DNA from: Micrococcales bacterium
Lineage (GTDB): Bacteria; Actinomycetota; Actinomycetes; Actinomycetales; Cellulomonadaceae
Assembly (NCBI GenBank): GCA_009779195.1
Contig: WRET01000010.1
Coordinates: 1-61,371, forward strand
Reading direction: 5' to 3'
DNA: 61,371 nt
Shown: piece by piece, positions 18,056-27,653 of the stretch
Layout of the letters: the number at the start of each line of letters is the position of its first letter
Position numbering within the stretch: the stretch's first letter is position 1
Notes under the pieces: model-generated
The model's input: only the letters and a program-made list of their open reading frames with translations
Databases searched by the model: none
What the model was told of the DNA's origin: nothing
Translations under genes and position numbers: made by a program

Positions 18056-18746
18056 GAGTGCCGAACTTACCCAAACCCGGTGTGCGGACGTGCGTCAGCG
18101 TGATCGAGACGTCGGCGAGCACCTCTTCCTTCGTGGCGCCGTTCCGGTCCTTGGTTTCGGGGTCGAACGTGGCGTAGATCACCACGACGAACGTCTCCTT
18201 GGTGCTGGCCATGCGGAGGGCCTTGGCGTCGTCAAAGTGGAGGGAGCCACCGGGGGTCAGGTACATCAGGCCGGTGTCTTCGTCGGCCTTGAGCGGCTTG
18301 TCGCCGTACACCCAGTACGCCTCGAAGGTGTAGTCGATATCGACCACCGGCTCGTCGTCGTCGATGTCGAGCGACAGTGCGCCGATCATGTTGCCGCCTA
18401 CGAGGGTGACCTCCACCTGGTACACGACAGCAACCGTGTCGCCGGGGACCATGAGCCACCCCTCGCCGACCTCGTGACCTTCCAGTGTCAGGCCGCCAGT
18501 GATTTCGATCGGCTTCGCGTCGCTCCGGTCGGCGGACACGTCGTAGTAGGTTGGCCCGCCCGTCAGCGTGAGGTTCAGGTCACCGGCGGTGATGGTGCCG
18601 TCGTCGAGGTCCGCGGACGCCGACCACACGGCGAAAGTGCCGCCAGCGAGCAGGGCAGCGGTCACCACCGCAGTAAGCAGGAAGGGGAGGGGGGAACGCC
18701 GCCTGCGCTCTTGCCCGACGACGCCAGTCGTCTCAGGGGTGCTCAT
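18027..18746 (-). CDS. Alternate-signal (SipW-dependent) exported protein, copy B
   Basis: 239 residues, paralogue of the neighbouring copy A: same N-terminus (MSTPETT, a Gln-Glu-Arg-rich stretch, then LLAGGTFAVWSAS) and the same GTITAGDLNLTL and MVPGDTVAVVYQVEVTL segments. It differs most in the second half, where copy B lacks the acidic EEGED loop of copy A. The role is as for copy A: a secreted, probably matrix-forming substrate of SipW. The start ATG at 18746 has GGAGAG upstream. It is the first gene of the block and carries its own long leader. Confidence 0.87.
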   Translation of the reverse strand: MSTPETTGVVGQERRRRSPLPFLLTAVVTAALLAGGTFAVWSASADLDDGTITAGDLNLTLTGGPTYYDVSADRSDAKPIEITGGLTLEGHEVGEGWLMVPGDTVAVVYQVEVTLVGGNMIGALSLDIDDDEPVVDIDYTFEAYWVYGDKPLKADEDTGLMYLTPGGSLHFDDAKALRMASTKETFVVVIYATFDPETKDRNGATKEEVLADVSITLTHVRTPGLGKFGTPTPGPSPEG

Positions 18747-19139
18747 GGTCTCTCCAGATGGCTCAGCGAAAGCCGTGTCAGGGCGCGCATCAGTGACGCA
18801 TGCGCAAAAGTTGCCCGGACAACGACCGCCGGGTACTTTTTCTATCGACTGTGCACCCGGCGGGTCTGACCGCAATACCCGCATGGACGTACCGACCACT
18901 GCTGCGCACCGCACCACAAACCAGACTTGAGCGCAGTTATGGCCCACCGTGCTGCGCCACCTGCTACGACGCACCCACGTCCCCTTCGGGCCCACCCCAC
19001 CAGCGCGTCCACGGTGACGAGGCACCCACCACCCCGGCACAACGGCCACGGCGCAGCTCCGATAGGTATTCACCACTGTGGGTGCACCCACGCCGGACCT
19101 CCGTCCCCCAGATGGCTGTGTCGGCCAACCAGTGACCAA
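18747..19139 (-). promoter_or_regulatory. Duplicated long leader of substrate copy B
   Basis: Counterpart of the leader upstream of copy A. On the minus strand it can form GCGGGT/ACCCGC, CCGGGT/ACCCGG and GCGCAT/ATGCGC hairpins in that order before the ribosome-binding site. Similarity to copy A ends near 19130. It is a promoter with a long 5' UTR; a regulatory RNA role is possible. Confidence 0.55.
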
Positions 19140-19201
19140 GCCTGCCCAACACCTTCACCGAACGGCACCAACACCCAGACCCGACGGCCTACTGTGAGGT
19201 C

Positions 19202-20989
19202 ATGCGAAAGAAAAAGGCGGACCCCGAGCCCTCCGAGCCGGACGCGACCGAACCCCAAACACCCGAAACACAGGCCACGGACCCGGCTGAACCCTCGCCG
19301 GACGACCCAGGCCCCGAGCTCGACGAGCCAGAGCCGGAGCTGCAGGAACCGCAGCCCGAACCGGACGACCCAGAGCTCGAACCAGCGGTCAGCGCGCCAA
19401 CGCCAGCCAGCCCGACAGCGACGAAACCGCAGGTGGCACCGGACCCCTGGCGCTCCCCCCACACGCGCAGCCCCCTGCCCGGGTACCCACCAGGGACGCA
19501 GCCACAAGGGCTGCAACCAGGGGTGCCCCCGCCTGGCGACCCCCGGCTGTACCCGCTGCCACCGGGGTACCAGTGGGTGCCGGTGACAGCACCGACGCCC
19601 CCGACCCCGGGGGTGTTCAGCCGGTTCTGGTCGGGGTACCGCGACCCGCTGCCCGGGTTGGCGGTGGCCGGGATGCTGGTCACCGCGGCCCTGGGGGCCA
19701 TCGTCGGGTTCGTGCATCCTGGCCTCGGCCTGGTGCTGCTGTGCCTGGCAGCATGGTTCGCGGCAGTGCCGGTGCTGGTCAAGGCCCACCGGTGGGTCGA
19801 CCTGCTGTTCGCCATCGGTTCGGTGGCGGCGATCTCGGTCCTGGCGTGGCGCACCTCACCGGTCGTGACCATCCCCGCGGTGGTCGTGGCGGCGGTCGCC
19901 GGGTGCGTCGCAGCAGTCGGGGCGCGCACCACGGTGTCGGTGCTGGCAGCGCCGGTGACGACGCTGGCCACTGCTGTGCGGTGCTTCCCGTGGTTCTTCC
20001 GCGGTGCGACCCGCGGCACCGCCGGGCGGGGCCGGACCGTCGGCGGGATCATCTTGGCCTCAGCCATCGCCGTGGTGCTGCTGGCCGTGCTCGTGTCGTT
20101 GTTCGCCACCGCTGACCCGGTGTTCGCCCAGGCGTTCCCGCGGGTGTCGCTGCCGAGCGTCCCGGGGCGGATCCTCGTCGCGCTGTTCTGGTGCGGTGTG
20201 GCAGCGACCGTCGCGCACGCGGTGGCCACCCCACCGCCGGGCGGCAGACGTCGTCTGGGCCAGGCCCGCTCTGCCCGGCTCACCGAGTGGCTCATCCCTG
20301 TGCTCGCTGTTGCGGGGATCATCGTGGTGTTCGTCGTCTTCCAGGTCGTAGCGGTCACTGGTGGCACCGAGGCGCTGCTGGAACGCACCGACCTGACCTA
20401 CGCCGAGAACGCCCGGCAAGGTTTCGGCCAGCTGCTCGGCGCCACCGCCCTGACTGTCGTCGTGGTCGCTATCGCTGCCCGGCGCGCCCCGCGCAGCACC
20501 AGCAAAGAGCGGATGTGGACCGCCTCGTCCGTCGTCGTGCTGTGCCTGGGAAACCTTGGCGTGGTGTTCTTCGCCCTGCAGCGCCTGGCCGCCTACGTCG
20601 ACGAGTACGGCCTGTCCCGTGCCCGCGTCCTGGCTGGTTGGACAGCGCTCATCCTCGCCGCGTTCATGGTCTTGGGCCTGGTCGCCGTCGTGCGGTGGCG
20701 TGCGGGCTGGCTCGCCCGCGGTGTTGTGGGTGTGCTGGTCGTCGCCGTCGTGGCCTTGGCCGGGTGGAACCCCGACGCCCGTATCGTCGAGTCCAACGCC
20801 GCGGTCGACCATCCTGTCGACGTCCGGTACCTGCGGCATATGTCGTCTGACGCGGTCCCCGCCATCGCCGGCCTCCCCGAACCTGAACGCACCAGGCTCC
20901 TGGACGCGCGCAAAGACACGCCATCGCCCGACTGGACCTCGTGGAACTGGTCCCTCGACCGGGCCGCATCAACCCTGCGCAACCGGTGA
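19202..20989 (+). CDS. DUF4153 (DUF4173) membrane protein
   Basis: 595 residues. Residues 1-140 are a Glu/Pro-rich then Pro/Gly-rich cytoplasmic stretch (many EPE and DPEL units). About 11 membrane helices follow. The family signature is clear near the C-terminal third: YAENARQGFGQLLGATAL, then SKERMWTASSVVVLCLG and AYVDEYGLSRARVLAGW. The biochemical role of the family is not known; some members sit beside sensor kinases. The stop overlaps the next gene's GTG (GTGA), so both are probably co-translated. Confidence 0.85.
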   Translation: MRKKKADPEPSEPDATEPQTPETQATDPAEPSPDDPGPELDEPEPELQEPQPEPDDPELEPAVSAPTPASPTATKPQVAPDPWRSPHTRSPLPGYPPGTQPQGLQPGVPPPGDPRLYPLPPGYQWVPVTAPTPPTPGVFSRFWSGYRDPLPGLAVAGMLVTAALGAIVGFVHPGLGLVLLCLAAWFAAVPVLVKAHRWVDLLFAIGSVAAISVLAWRTSPVVTIPAVVVAAVAGCVAAVGARTTVSVLAAPVTTLATAVRCFPWFFRGATRGTAGRGRTVGGIILASAIAVVLLAVLVSLFATADPVFAQAFPRVSLPSVPGRILVALFWCGVAATVAHAVATPPPGGRRRLGQARSARLTEWLIPVLAVAGIIVVFVVFQVVAVTGGTEALLERTDLTYAENARQGFGQLLGATALTVVVVAIAARRAPRSTSKERMWTASSVVVLCLGNLGVVFFALQRLAAYVDEYGLSRARVLAGWTALILAAFMVLGLVAVVRWRAGWLARGVVGVLVVAVVALAGWNPDARIVESNAAVDHPVDVRYLRHMSSDAVPAIAGLPEPERTRLLDARKDTPSPDWTSWNWSLDRAASTLRNR

Positions 20990-21780
20990 TCGACGGCCCG
21001 CTCGCCCCGATGACCTATCTGCCCAGCCCGCGCTGCGTGCTGGCGTTCGCGCACAGGGGGTTCGACCTGGACGGGCGGGAGAACTCGATGGCGGCGTTCG
21101 CCGCTGCGCGGGACCTGGGGATCACGCACGTGGAGACCGACGCGCACGCCACGTGCGACGAGGTGGCGGTGGCTTTGCACGACCCCAGCCTGGACCGCAC
21201 GACCAACAGCACAGGAATGGTCGCCCACCTGCCCTGGGCATGTGTGCGGACCGCACGGATCGGCGGGACCGAACCAGTACCACGGCTTGACGAGCTTCTC
21301 GGGCAGTGGCCTGACCTGCACGTCAATATCGACGTCAAAGCTGACGGAGCAGAACGTGCCGTCGCCAAAGCGGTGGAACGCACCGGTGCCCACGACCGGG
21401 TGCTCATCACCTCGTTCTCCACAGCGCGTCGCCGACGCACCCTCGCTGCCCTGTCCCGGCCGGTGGCCACCTCCGCAGGAAAGACGGAGATCGTCATGTT
21501 CCTCGCTGCCGCGGCGCTGCCGGATCGTGCGGCACTGCCTGTCGCCCGGGCGGCGCTGCGCCACGTGGACTGCTTGCAAGTACCCGAACGCTCCACGCTG
21601 CGCGTGGTCTCACCCCGCACTATCGCCCTGGCGCATATGGTCGGCCGCCCGGTGCACGTGTGGACTGTCGACAACCCCAGCGAAATGAACCGCCTGCTCG
21701 ACCTGGGCGTCGACGGACTGATCACCAACCGCGCCGACCTGCTGCGCGACGTGCTCGTCGCCCGCGGGGCCTGGTGCTAA
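20986..21780 (+). CDS. Glycerophosphodiester phosphodiesterase family protein
   Basis: 264 residues, a TIM-barrel enzyme that hydrolyses glycerophosphodiesters to sn-glycerol 3-phosphate and an alcohol. The GDPD motifs are present: HRG at 23-25, the metal pair E50 and D52 (HVETDAH), and HD at 65-66 (ALHDPSLDRTT). The C-terminal strand pattern VHVWTVDNPSEMNRLLDLGV and DGLITNRAD is typical. No signal peptide is seen, so it is probably cytoplasmic. GTG at 20986 gives a 4-nt overlap with the DUF4153 gene; an ATG at 21010 is an alternative. Confidence 0.9.
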   Translation: MIDGPLAPMTYLPSPRCVLAFAHRGFDLDGRENSMAAFAAARDLGITHVETDAHATCDEVAVALHDPSLDRTTNSTGMVAHLPWACVRTARIGGTEPVPRLDELLGQWPDLHVNIDVKADGAERAVAKAVERTGAHDRVLITSFSTARRRRTLAALSRPVATSAGKTEIVMFLAAAALPDRAALPVARAALRHVDCLQVPERSTLRVVSPRTIALAHMVGRPVHVWTVDNPSEMNRLLDLGVDGLITNRADLLRDVLVARGAWC

Positions 21781-21853
21781 CACCAGCCCCCAGACGGGCC
21801 AGATGAGATACGTTGGGGTCCGGTCGAGATGACCTCTCACACCGGAGCTGCTT

Positions 21854-24607
21854 GTGTCGTCTTTGCTCTATCGTCTGGGCCGCTGGGCGTACGCCCACAA
21901 GTGGCGAGTCGTGACATCGTGGCTGGTGGTGCTGGTTGTCGCGGGTGGGGCCGCGGCGGCGTTGTCCACGGGGACCGACAACACGTTCCGTATACCTGGG
22001 ACGGAATCAACACGGGCGCTGCTCCAGCTGTACAGGACGTTCCCGCAAGTCGCCGGGACGAGCGCCCGGCTTGTCGTAGTGGCGCCACCCGGGTCGAGCG
22101 TCACCGACCCGCAGTTCACCGAACCGATCTCGCAGTTCATCACCACAGCTAAAACTGTCGACCACGGCATCGACAAAAAATATGTCGAGAACGTCGTCGA
22201 CCCGTTCTCCGGCGACGTGGACGACATGGTCTCCGCCGACCGACGCGCCGCGATCGTCACCGTCCAGCTCGAGGGGCAAGGACCGGCAGTCCCCGACGTG
22301 GTCAAAAACCGGTTGGTCGACGCCCGCGACGACCTCGAGGCGGCACTGCCACCTGGTACCGAGGTCGCGCTCGGCGGTGACCTGTTCTCCATCAACGTGC
22401 CCTCGGTCAGCGCCACAGAAGGCGTGGGTGTGGTCATCGCGCTGGTGGTGCTCGTCATCACGTTCGGGTCGTTCGTCGCCGCGGGGATGCCGCTGCTCAA
22501 CGCGGCGGTCGGGGTGGCCGTGACCTCGGCGGGGATCTTCGCCGCAACCCGGTTCACGACGATCGTGTCCACCACCCCGCTGCTGGCGCTCATGCTGGGG
22601 CTGGCGGTGGGGATCGACTACACCTTGTTCATCGCCTTGCGGCACACCGGACAGCTGCGCGCCGGGATGGACCCGCACGAGTCGGCGTCACGGTCGCTGG
22701 CCACCGCCGGTTCTGCTGTGGTGTTCGCCGGGCTCACGGTGATGATCGCCCTGCTGGGGCTGGGCCTGGCACAGATCCCGTTCCTCACCGTCATGGGTGT
22801 GGCAGGGGCGGTCGGTGTGGGGATGGCTGTGCTCGTGGCCGTGACCTTGACCCCTGCGCTGCTGGGGATCGCCGGGGAACACCTGCGACCACGTTCGAGA
22901 CGCCGGGCCGCTCCTGCCGACGACGAGCACGCCGAAGTCCACCCCAACCGGTTCTTCGCGTCCTGGATCACCGCCTCGACGAAGTACCCGGTGCTGACCA
23001 TCGTCATCGTCGTGGCCGCCTTGGGTGCTCTCGCCCTGCCTGCCCAGTCGCTGCGCCTGGCGCTGCCGGACGCGGGCACCCAGCATGCGGGCACCGGTGC
23101 CCGTGTCACCTACGACCTGGTCGCCGAGCATTTTGGCGCAGGGTTCAACGGCCCGTTGATGCTCACCGGGGTGATCGTCGGGTCCAACGACCCCATGACG
23201 CTCATGGCCGACCTCAAAACCGATATCGAAGCCCTGCCCGGGGTCGCAGCCGTGCCGAAATCCACCCCCAACGCTGACGCGACCATGGGTGTGGTGCAGG
23301 TGGTCCCCGAAGGTGCGCCGGACTCGCAGGCGACCGCTGACCTGGTCCACGAGCTGCGGGCACACCACGACGAGTTCGCCGAGAAGTATGGGATCGACCT
23401 GGCGGTCACAGGGATCACCGCGGTGCAGATCGACATCTCCGCCAAGCTCGGACAGGCGCTGTTGCCGTTCGGGCTGTTCGTCGTGGGGCTGTCGGTGCTG
23501 CTGCTCATGATGGTGTTCCGGTCGTTGTGGGTGCCGGTCACTGCTGCTGCGGGGTACGCGTTGAGCGTCGGCGCGGCTTTCGGGACTGTCTCCCTCGTGT
23601 TCGAGCACGGGGTGGGCGCGGGCCTGCTCAACGTGGACGCGGTGCCGCAGGCGGTGCTGTCGTTCATGCCGATCGTCACCATGGGGGTGCTGTTCGGGCT
23701 GGCCATGGACTACGAGGTGTTCCTCGTCGCGCGGATGCGTGAGGAGTACGTCCACGAGGGCGACGCGCGCCGGGCGGTGCGGGTCGGGTTCTTGTCGTCG
23801 TCGAAAGTCGTGGCCGCCGCCGCGGCGATCATGTTCTCGGTGTTCATCGCGTTCGTGCCAGCGGGCGAGACGATGATCAAACCGATCGCGCTGGGCCTGG
23901 CCACAGGCGTCGCCGTGGACGCTTTCTTCGTGCGTATGACCCTCATCCCCGCGGTGCTGCACCTGCTGGGCGAGCGGGCGTGGTCCATGCCTCGCTGGCT
24001 GGACAAACGCCTGCCCCACTTCGACGTAGAAGGTTCGGGCCTGGCTGACGAGCTGCGGCTGGCCGACTGGCCGTCCCCCGGCGCCGACGACGTCATCTCT
24101 GCGCTGGACCTGCGCCTGGACACCCCCGATGGCAACCCCCTGTTCGCCGGCGTGTCTGCGCGGGTCGGCCCAGGTGGGACGTTGCTGGTCGCCGGCCCGC
24201 ACCGCTCGGGCCGCACCGCTGTGCTGCTGGCCCTGGCCGGACGGGCGCACCTGGACTCCGGCACGTTGAAAGTCGCCGGGCTGGTCGCCTCGGTACGCGC
24301 CCGCGACATCCGGCACACAGTGGCGTTCGCCCGGCTGGCCCGCGGCACCGACCCCGTCGCCGAGCTGGACGAGGCGTTCGCCGCTGGTGCCCCGGTCGTC
24401 GTCGTGGACGACCTCGACGCTGTCAGCGACCCTGTGCTGCGCACGGCCGTGCACGAGCGGATCGCCGCGGCCCGGCGCGCCGACCCGGACGTGGTCCTGG
24501 TGGTCTCCGCCCTGGACGCCGCTGTTCTTGACCCACGGTTCGTCGACCACCCCCAGACCGTGACGGTGACCTTGCCTGCCCGACCGACCCTCCAGGAGGC
24601 GTTGTGA
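21854..24607 (+). CDS. MMPL/RND transporter fused to a degenerate ABC ATPase-like domain
   Basis: 917 residues. Residues 1-720 are a complete MMPL transporter: helix 1, a periplasmic-type loop, helices 2-6 with GIDYTLFIALR (proton-relay Asp-Tyr), then a second half with GLAMDYEVFLVARMREEY. Residues about 750-917 read as an ABC nucleotide-binding domain: DLRLDTPDGNPLF, a Walker A-like GPHRSGRTA at 781-789 with Arg in place of the catalytic Lys, and a Walker B-like VVVVDDLDAV near 845-852. No LSGGQ signature is visible. The GTG start has GGAG 6 nt upstream. The next gene, YhgE/Pip, overlaps by one base, so they are likely one export unit for lipids or envelope material. Confidence 0.88.
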   Translation: MSSLLYRLGRWAYAHKWRVVTSWLVVLVVAGGAAAALSTGTDNTFRIPGTESTRALLQLYRTFPQVAGTSARLVVVAPPGSSVTDPQFTEPISQFITTAKTVDHGIDKKYVENVVDPFSGDVDDMVSADRRAAIVTVQLEGQGPAVPDVVKNRLVDARDDLEAALPPGTEVALGGDLFSINVPSVSATEGVGVVIALVVLVITFGSFVAAGMPLLNAAVGVAVTSAGIFAATRFTTIVSTTPLLALMLGLAVGIDYTLFIALRHTGQLRAGMDPHESASRSLATAGSAVVFAGLTVMIALLGLGLAQIPFLTVMGVAGAVGVGMAVLVAVTLTPALLGIAGEHLRPRSRRRAAPADDEHAEVHPNRFFASWITASTKYPVLTIVIVVAALGALALPAQSLRLALPDAGTQHAGTGARVTYDLVAEHFGAGFNGPLMLTGVIVGSNDPMTLMADLKTDIEALPGVAAVPKSTPNADATMGVVQVVPEGAPDSQATADLVHELRAHHDEFAEKYGIDLAVTGITAVQIDISAKLGQALLPFGLFVVGLSVLLLMMVFRSLWVPVTAAAGYALSVGAAFGTVSLVFEHGVGAGLLNVDAVPQAVLSFMPIVTMGVLFGLAMDYEVFLVARMREEYVHEGDARRAVRVGFLSSSKVVAAAAAIMFSVFIAFVPAGETMIKPIALGLATGVAVDAFFVRMTLIPAVLHLLGERAWSMPRWLDKRLPHFDVEGSGLADELRLADWPSPGADDVISALDLRLDTPDGNPLFAGVSARVGPGGTLLVAGPHRSGRTAVLLALAGRAHLDSGTLKVAGLVASVRARDIRHTVAFARLARGTDPVAELDEAFAAGAPVVVVDDLDAVSDPVLRTAVHERIAAARRADPDVVLVVSALDAAVLDPRFVDHPQTVTVTLPARPTLQEAL

Positions 24608-27033
24608 TGAGCACCCTGACAGCCCCGTCGTTCTGGTCTGCCCTCTTGCGCCCCGAACGTCCGCGTGGTGGCGGTCGGGGCAGCTGGTTCACCGTCGTGG
24701 GGTTGGTGCTGGTGCCGCTGACTATTGGGGGCTTGCTCACCTGGGCGCTGTGGAAACCGTCCGAACGGCTCGACCGCATGACCGCTGCCGTGGTCAACAC
24801 CGACACCGGGCTCGCAGCCGACGGCTCGAGCGTGTACCTGGGCCGGATGCTCGCCGGGGGGCTGGTCACCTCCTCTGGCACAGCCGAGGCACCCGACGGT
24901 GCCGCGGCCAGCGTCTCTGGGCACGGGTCGACGACCAACCTCACCTGGGAGATCACCAACGCCCCCGACGCCAAGGCCGGGCTGGCCTCGGGCAGGTACG
25001 TCGCCGTGGTGACGATCGGCAAGGACTTCTCCGCCGACGCCACGTCGTGGGCCGACCCGTCGGCGGCCGACGTGCGCCAAGCCCAGGTGACGTTGCAGAC
25101 CTCGCCGCGCGCCCGTCCGCTCGACGCGGTGATCACCGGCACGGTCACCCACACAGCCAGCCAGGTGCTCGGGGTCACGCTCACCCAGACCTACGTCGAC
25201 GGGGTGCTCACCGGGTTCACGACGATGGGCACCGAGCTGGGGGCTGCCAGCGACGGTGCCGACCAGGTGGCCCTGGGTGCGGGCGCCCTGGCTGACGGCG
25301 CCAGCGAGCTGGCCGCTGGCGCGGACCTGCTCGCCGTCGGCGCAGGCCAGCTGACCATCGGTGCTGGGTCGCTGGTCACCGGGACTGTGGTGCTCGCGGC
25401 AGCCACGAGGTCTCTGGCCGCCGGGGTGCACGACGTGTCGGACGGGAGCGCTGAGCTGGCTGGTGGGTTGGGGCAGCTGGCCTCCCAGACCTCGTCGGCG
25501 GCATCCGCAGCGCAGCAGGGTGTGCCGACCGCGGCCCAGCTCGCCGACGCCCTGGACCAGCTGTCTGCGGCAGTCAACGGCAGCTCCCCTGGTGACCCGT
25601 CGAGCCTGTCGGGGGGCGTGTCAGCGCTGTCGGCGGGGGCTTCGGGGGTGGCCACCGGCGCGCACGCCGCCGCCGGGGGCGCCAACGACCTGGCCGGGGG
25701 GCTGGGGGCAGCCAACCAGGGCCTGGACACGTTCTTGGCCACCGCGGCGGGGCTGACGCAGGCGTGCCAGGCTGACCCGTCCCCGGGCGGGCCGTGCCAG
25801 CAGCTCGCTGGTCTCATCGCCTCCCAGCAGGCCGGGAACCCCGCAGGGCTGGCCGACACCATGGCGTCACTGCGTGGCGGGGCCGCCAGCGTGTCGACGA
25901 ACCTGGGCACCTTGGGCACCGCCGCCGACCAGGTGGCCACAGGTGCGGCGACGCTCGACGCCACGGTGAACACCGGGACCAGGCTGCCGGACGGGACCGT
26001 CGTACCTGCCCTGACCACGACCACCGCCTCGCTCGCGGCTGGTGGGGGCACTCTCGTGGGTGCCCTGGCCCAGACCGCCACAGGGTTGGCTGAGCTCGAC
26101 GGGTACGTCCAGCAGTCCGCGCACGGCGCTGCGACGCTCGCGTCGGGGGCCTCTGCTGTGGCCTCAGGCGCAGACCAGCTGGCTAGCGGGGCCAACGACA
26201 CCGCATCGGGGACCTCCCAGCTGTTCAACGGGACCTCCGAGCTGGCTGGCGGGGCCGGGGGCCTGGCCGACGGCACCCGCGAGCTGGCCGACGGGGTGGC
26301 CGAGCTGGCCCCGGGAACCGCAGACCTGGCCGAAGGGCTGCGCACCGCCACCGGCACGATCCCCTCGTACACCGCCGACCAGGCCGGGCAGGTCGCTTCG
26401 GTCATCGCCCAGCCGGTGGTGACCACAGGCGGCGACCTGGACCTGTTCGGCTCGTCCGTGGTGCCGTACTTCATGGTGCTGGCGCTGTGGCTCGGTGGCC
26501 TGGCCGCGTATCTGGTGCTCAGCCCGAGGACCCCGCGTGCGCTGGCGTCCACCAGCTCGTCGTGGCGGTTGGCGCTGCGGTCGTTCGCACCGGCGGCGGC
26601 CGTCGGTGTGGTGCAAGGGGTGGCGCTGTCAGCCATCTTGGCCCCACCACTGGGCCTGTCGTGGGCGTCCTGGCTCAAGGTGGCGGTGGTCGCCGCGGGG
26701 GTCGCGGTGGCGTTCGCCGCGGTGAACCAAGGGCTTGCGGCAGCATTCGGCCAGGTCGGGCGGTATACCAGCGCTGTGGTGGCGACAGTCGCCCTGGCTG
26801 CCGCTGTCGTCTCGACGATCCCCCAGCCGGTGGTCGACCTGTACGCGGCGTCCCCGCTGGGCCCGGCCCTGGCCTGTCTGCAGGACGCGGCGGGCAGCGG
26901 TGGGATGGCCGGTGCGGTCCTGCTCTTGCTCGCCTGGACGCTGGCCGGGCTGAGCCTGACCACTGCTGCTCTGGCCCGCCACCGTGTCGTCCCGGCGCGG
27001 ACCCTGGCGCGCTGGGTGCGGGCTGGGACGTAA
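24607..27033 (+). CDS. YhgE/Pip-type membrane protein
   Basis: 808 residues. One N-terminal helix (about 26-46), a very large extracytoplasmic domain and about five C-terminal helices from residue 615. The ectodomain holds the typical heptad-like repeats of the family: LADGASELAAGADLLAVGAG, ELAGGAGGLADGTRELADG and many similar, with hydrophobic residues every 7. Relatives include phage-infection protein Pip and EsaA-like proteins of type VII secretion, also ABC-2-like. The ATG at 24607 (7 nt after AGGAGG) overlaps the MMPL stop. Partner of the MMPL-ABC fusion in one operon; the substrate is unknown. Confidence 0.88.
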   Translation: MSTLTAPSFWSALLRPERPRGGGRGSWFTVVGLVLVPLTIGGLLTWALWKPSERLDRMTAAVVNTDTGLAADGSSVYLGRMLAGGLVTSSGTAEAPDGAAASVSGHGSTTNLTWEITNAPDAKAGLASGRYVAVVTIGKDFSADATSWADPSAADVRQAQVTLQTSPRARPLDAVITGTVTHTASQVLGVTLTQTYVDGVLTGFTTMGTELGAASDGADQVALGAGALADGASELAAGADLLAVGAGQLTIGAGSLVTGTVVLAAATRSLAAGVHDVSDGSAELAGGLGQLASQTSSAASAAQQGVPTAAQLADALDQLSAAVNGSSPGDPSSLSGGVSALSAGASGVATGAHAAAGGANDLAGGLGAANQGLDTFLATAAGLTQACQADPSPGGPCQQLAGLIASQQAGNPAGLADTMASLRGGAASVSTNLGTLGTAADQVATGAATLDATVNTGTRLPDGTVVPALTTTTASLAAGGGTLVGALAQTATGLAELDGYVQQSAHGAATLASGASAVASGADQLASGANDTASGTSQLFNGTSELAGGAGGLADGTRELADGVAELAPGTADLAEGLRTATGTIPSYTADQAGQVASVIAQPVVTTGGDLDLFGSSVVPYFMVLALWLGGLAAYLVLSPRTPRALASTSSSWRLALRSFAPAAAVGVVQGVALSAILAPPLGLSWASWLKVAVVAAGVAVAFAAVNQGLAAAFGQVGRYTSAVVATVALAAAVVSTIPQPVVDLYAASPLGPALACLQDAAGSGGMAGAVLLLLAWTLAGLSLTTAALARHRVVPARTLARWVRAGT

Positions 27034-27098
27034 AACACCCGAGAACGCTCCGGCTAAAGTCCCCCCAGGGCGCCGCGAGCAGTGGCAGAATCCCAGGC

Positions 27099-27653
27099 AT
27101 GGCCCTGTCACACTCCCTGTTGCTCGACGGCGAGCACATCATCATCTCGGTCCGTACCCACATCAAGGTCCTCTTCGCCCGGTTCGGGATCGCGCTGCTC
27201 GTCGCGATCGCCGGCGGTGCGACCGCGCTGCTCATCGGCGGCAGGAACGAGACCGTCGGTTGGTGGACCGCCGGCATCACGTTCGTCGCGGTGCTCGTCA
27301 TCGTGGTGCCGCCGCTGGTGCGGTGGTTCTCGTGGACCTACACGCTCACCAACGTGCGGCTCATCGAGCAGAGCGGGGTGGTCAGGCGCACGGGACGGGT
27401 GATCCCGCTGAGCCGGGTCAACGACGTGTCGTTCGAAAAAGACCTCAACGACCGGATCCTGGGGTGCGGCACGCTCATCGTGCACGACGCCAGCGAGCAG
27501 GCCGGCCTGCGGCTCATCGACATCCCCAAGATCGAGACGTTCCACAAGACCATCTCGAGCCTGGTGCTCAAGGCCCATGGCCAGGGTGTCGGCCCCGGAA
27601 TCTCCGCCAAGGACGCCGAGACCAAACCCATGGCGCCTGACGGCGACGTCTAG
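27099..27653 (+). CDS. PH domain-containing (bPH2) membrane protein
   Basis: 184 residues. Two helices (about 27-48 and 55-72) precede a bacterial PH-like domain, with the family pattern YTLTNVRLIEQSGVVRRTGR and IPLSRVNDVSFEKDLNDRIL. Such proteins sit in the membrane with the PH domain in the cytoplasm; their ligands are mostly unknown. The ATG at 27099 follows CCAGGC only, a weak ribosome-binding site. It lies 65 nt after the YhgE gene and may be in the same transcript. Confidence 0.85.
   Translation: MALSHSLLLDGEHIIISVRTHIKVLFARFGIALLVAIAGGATALLIGGRNETVGWWTAGITFVAVLVIVVPPLVRWFSWTYTLTNVRLIEQSGVVRRTGRVIPLSRVNDVSFEKDLNDRILGCGTLIVHDASEQAGLRLIDIPKIETFHKTISSLVLKAHGQGVGPGISAKDAETKPMAPDGDV

Noticed and set aside
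17580-19139. Duplicated leaders considered as a c-di-GMP riboswitch or as coding extensions
   Set aside because: The GEMM core sequences are not found, and indels between the copies break the reading frame. Kept as unassigned leader RNA.
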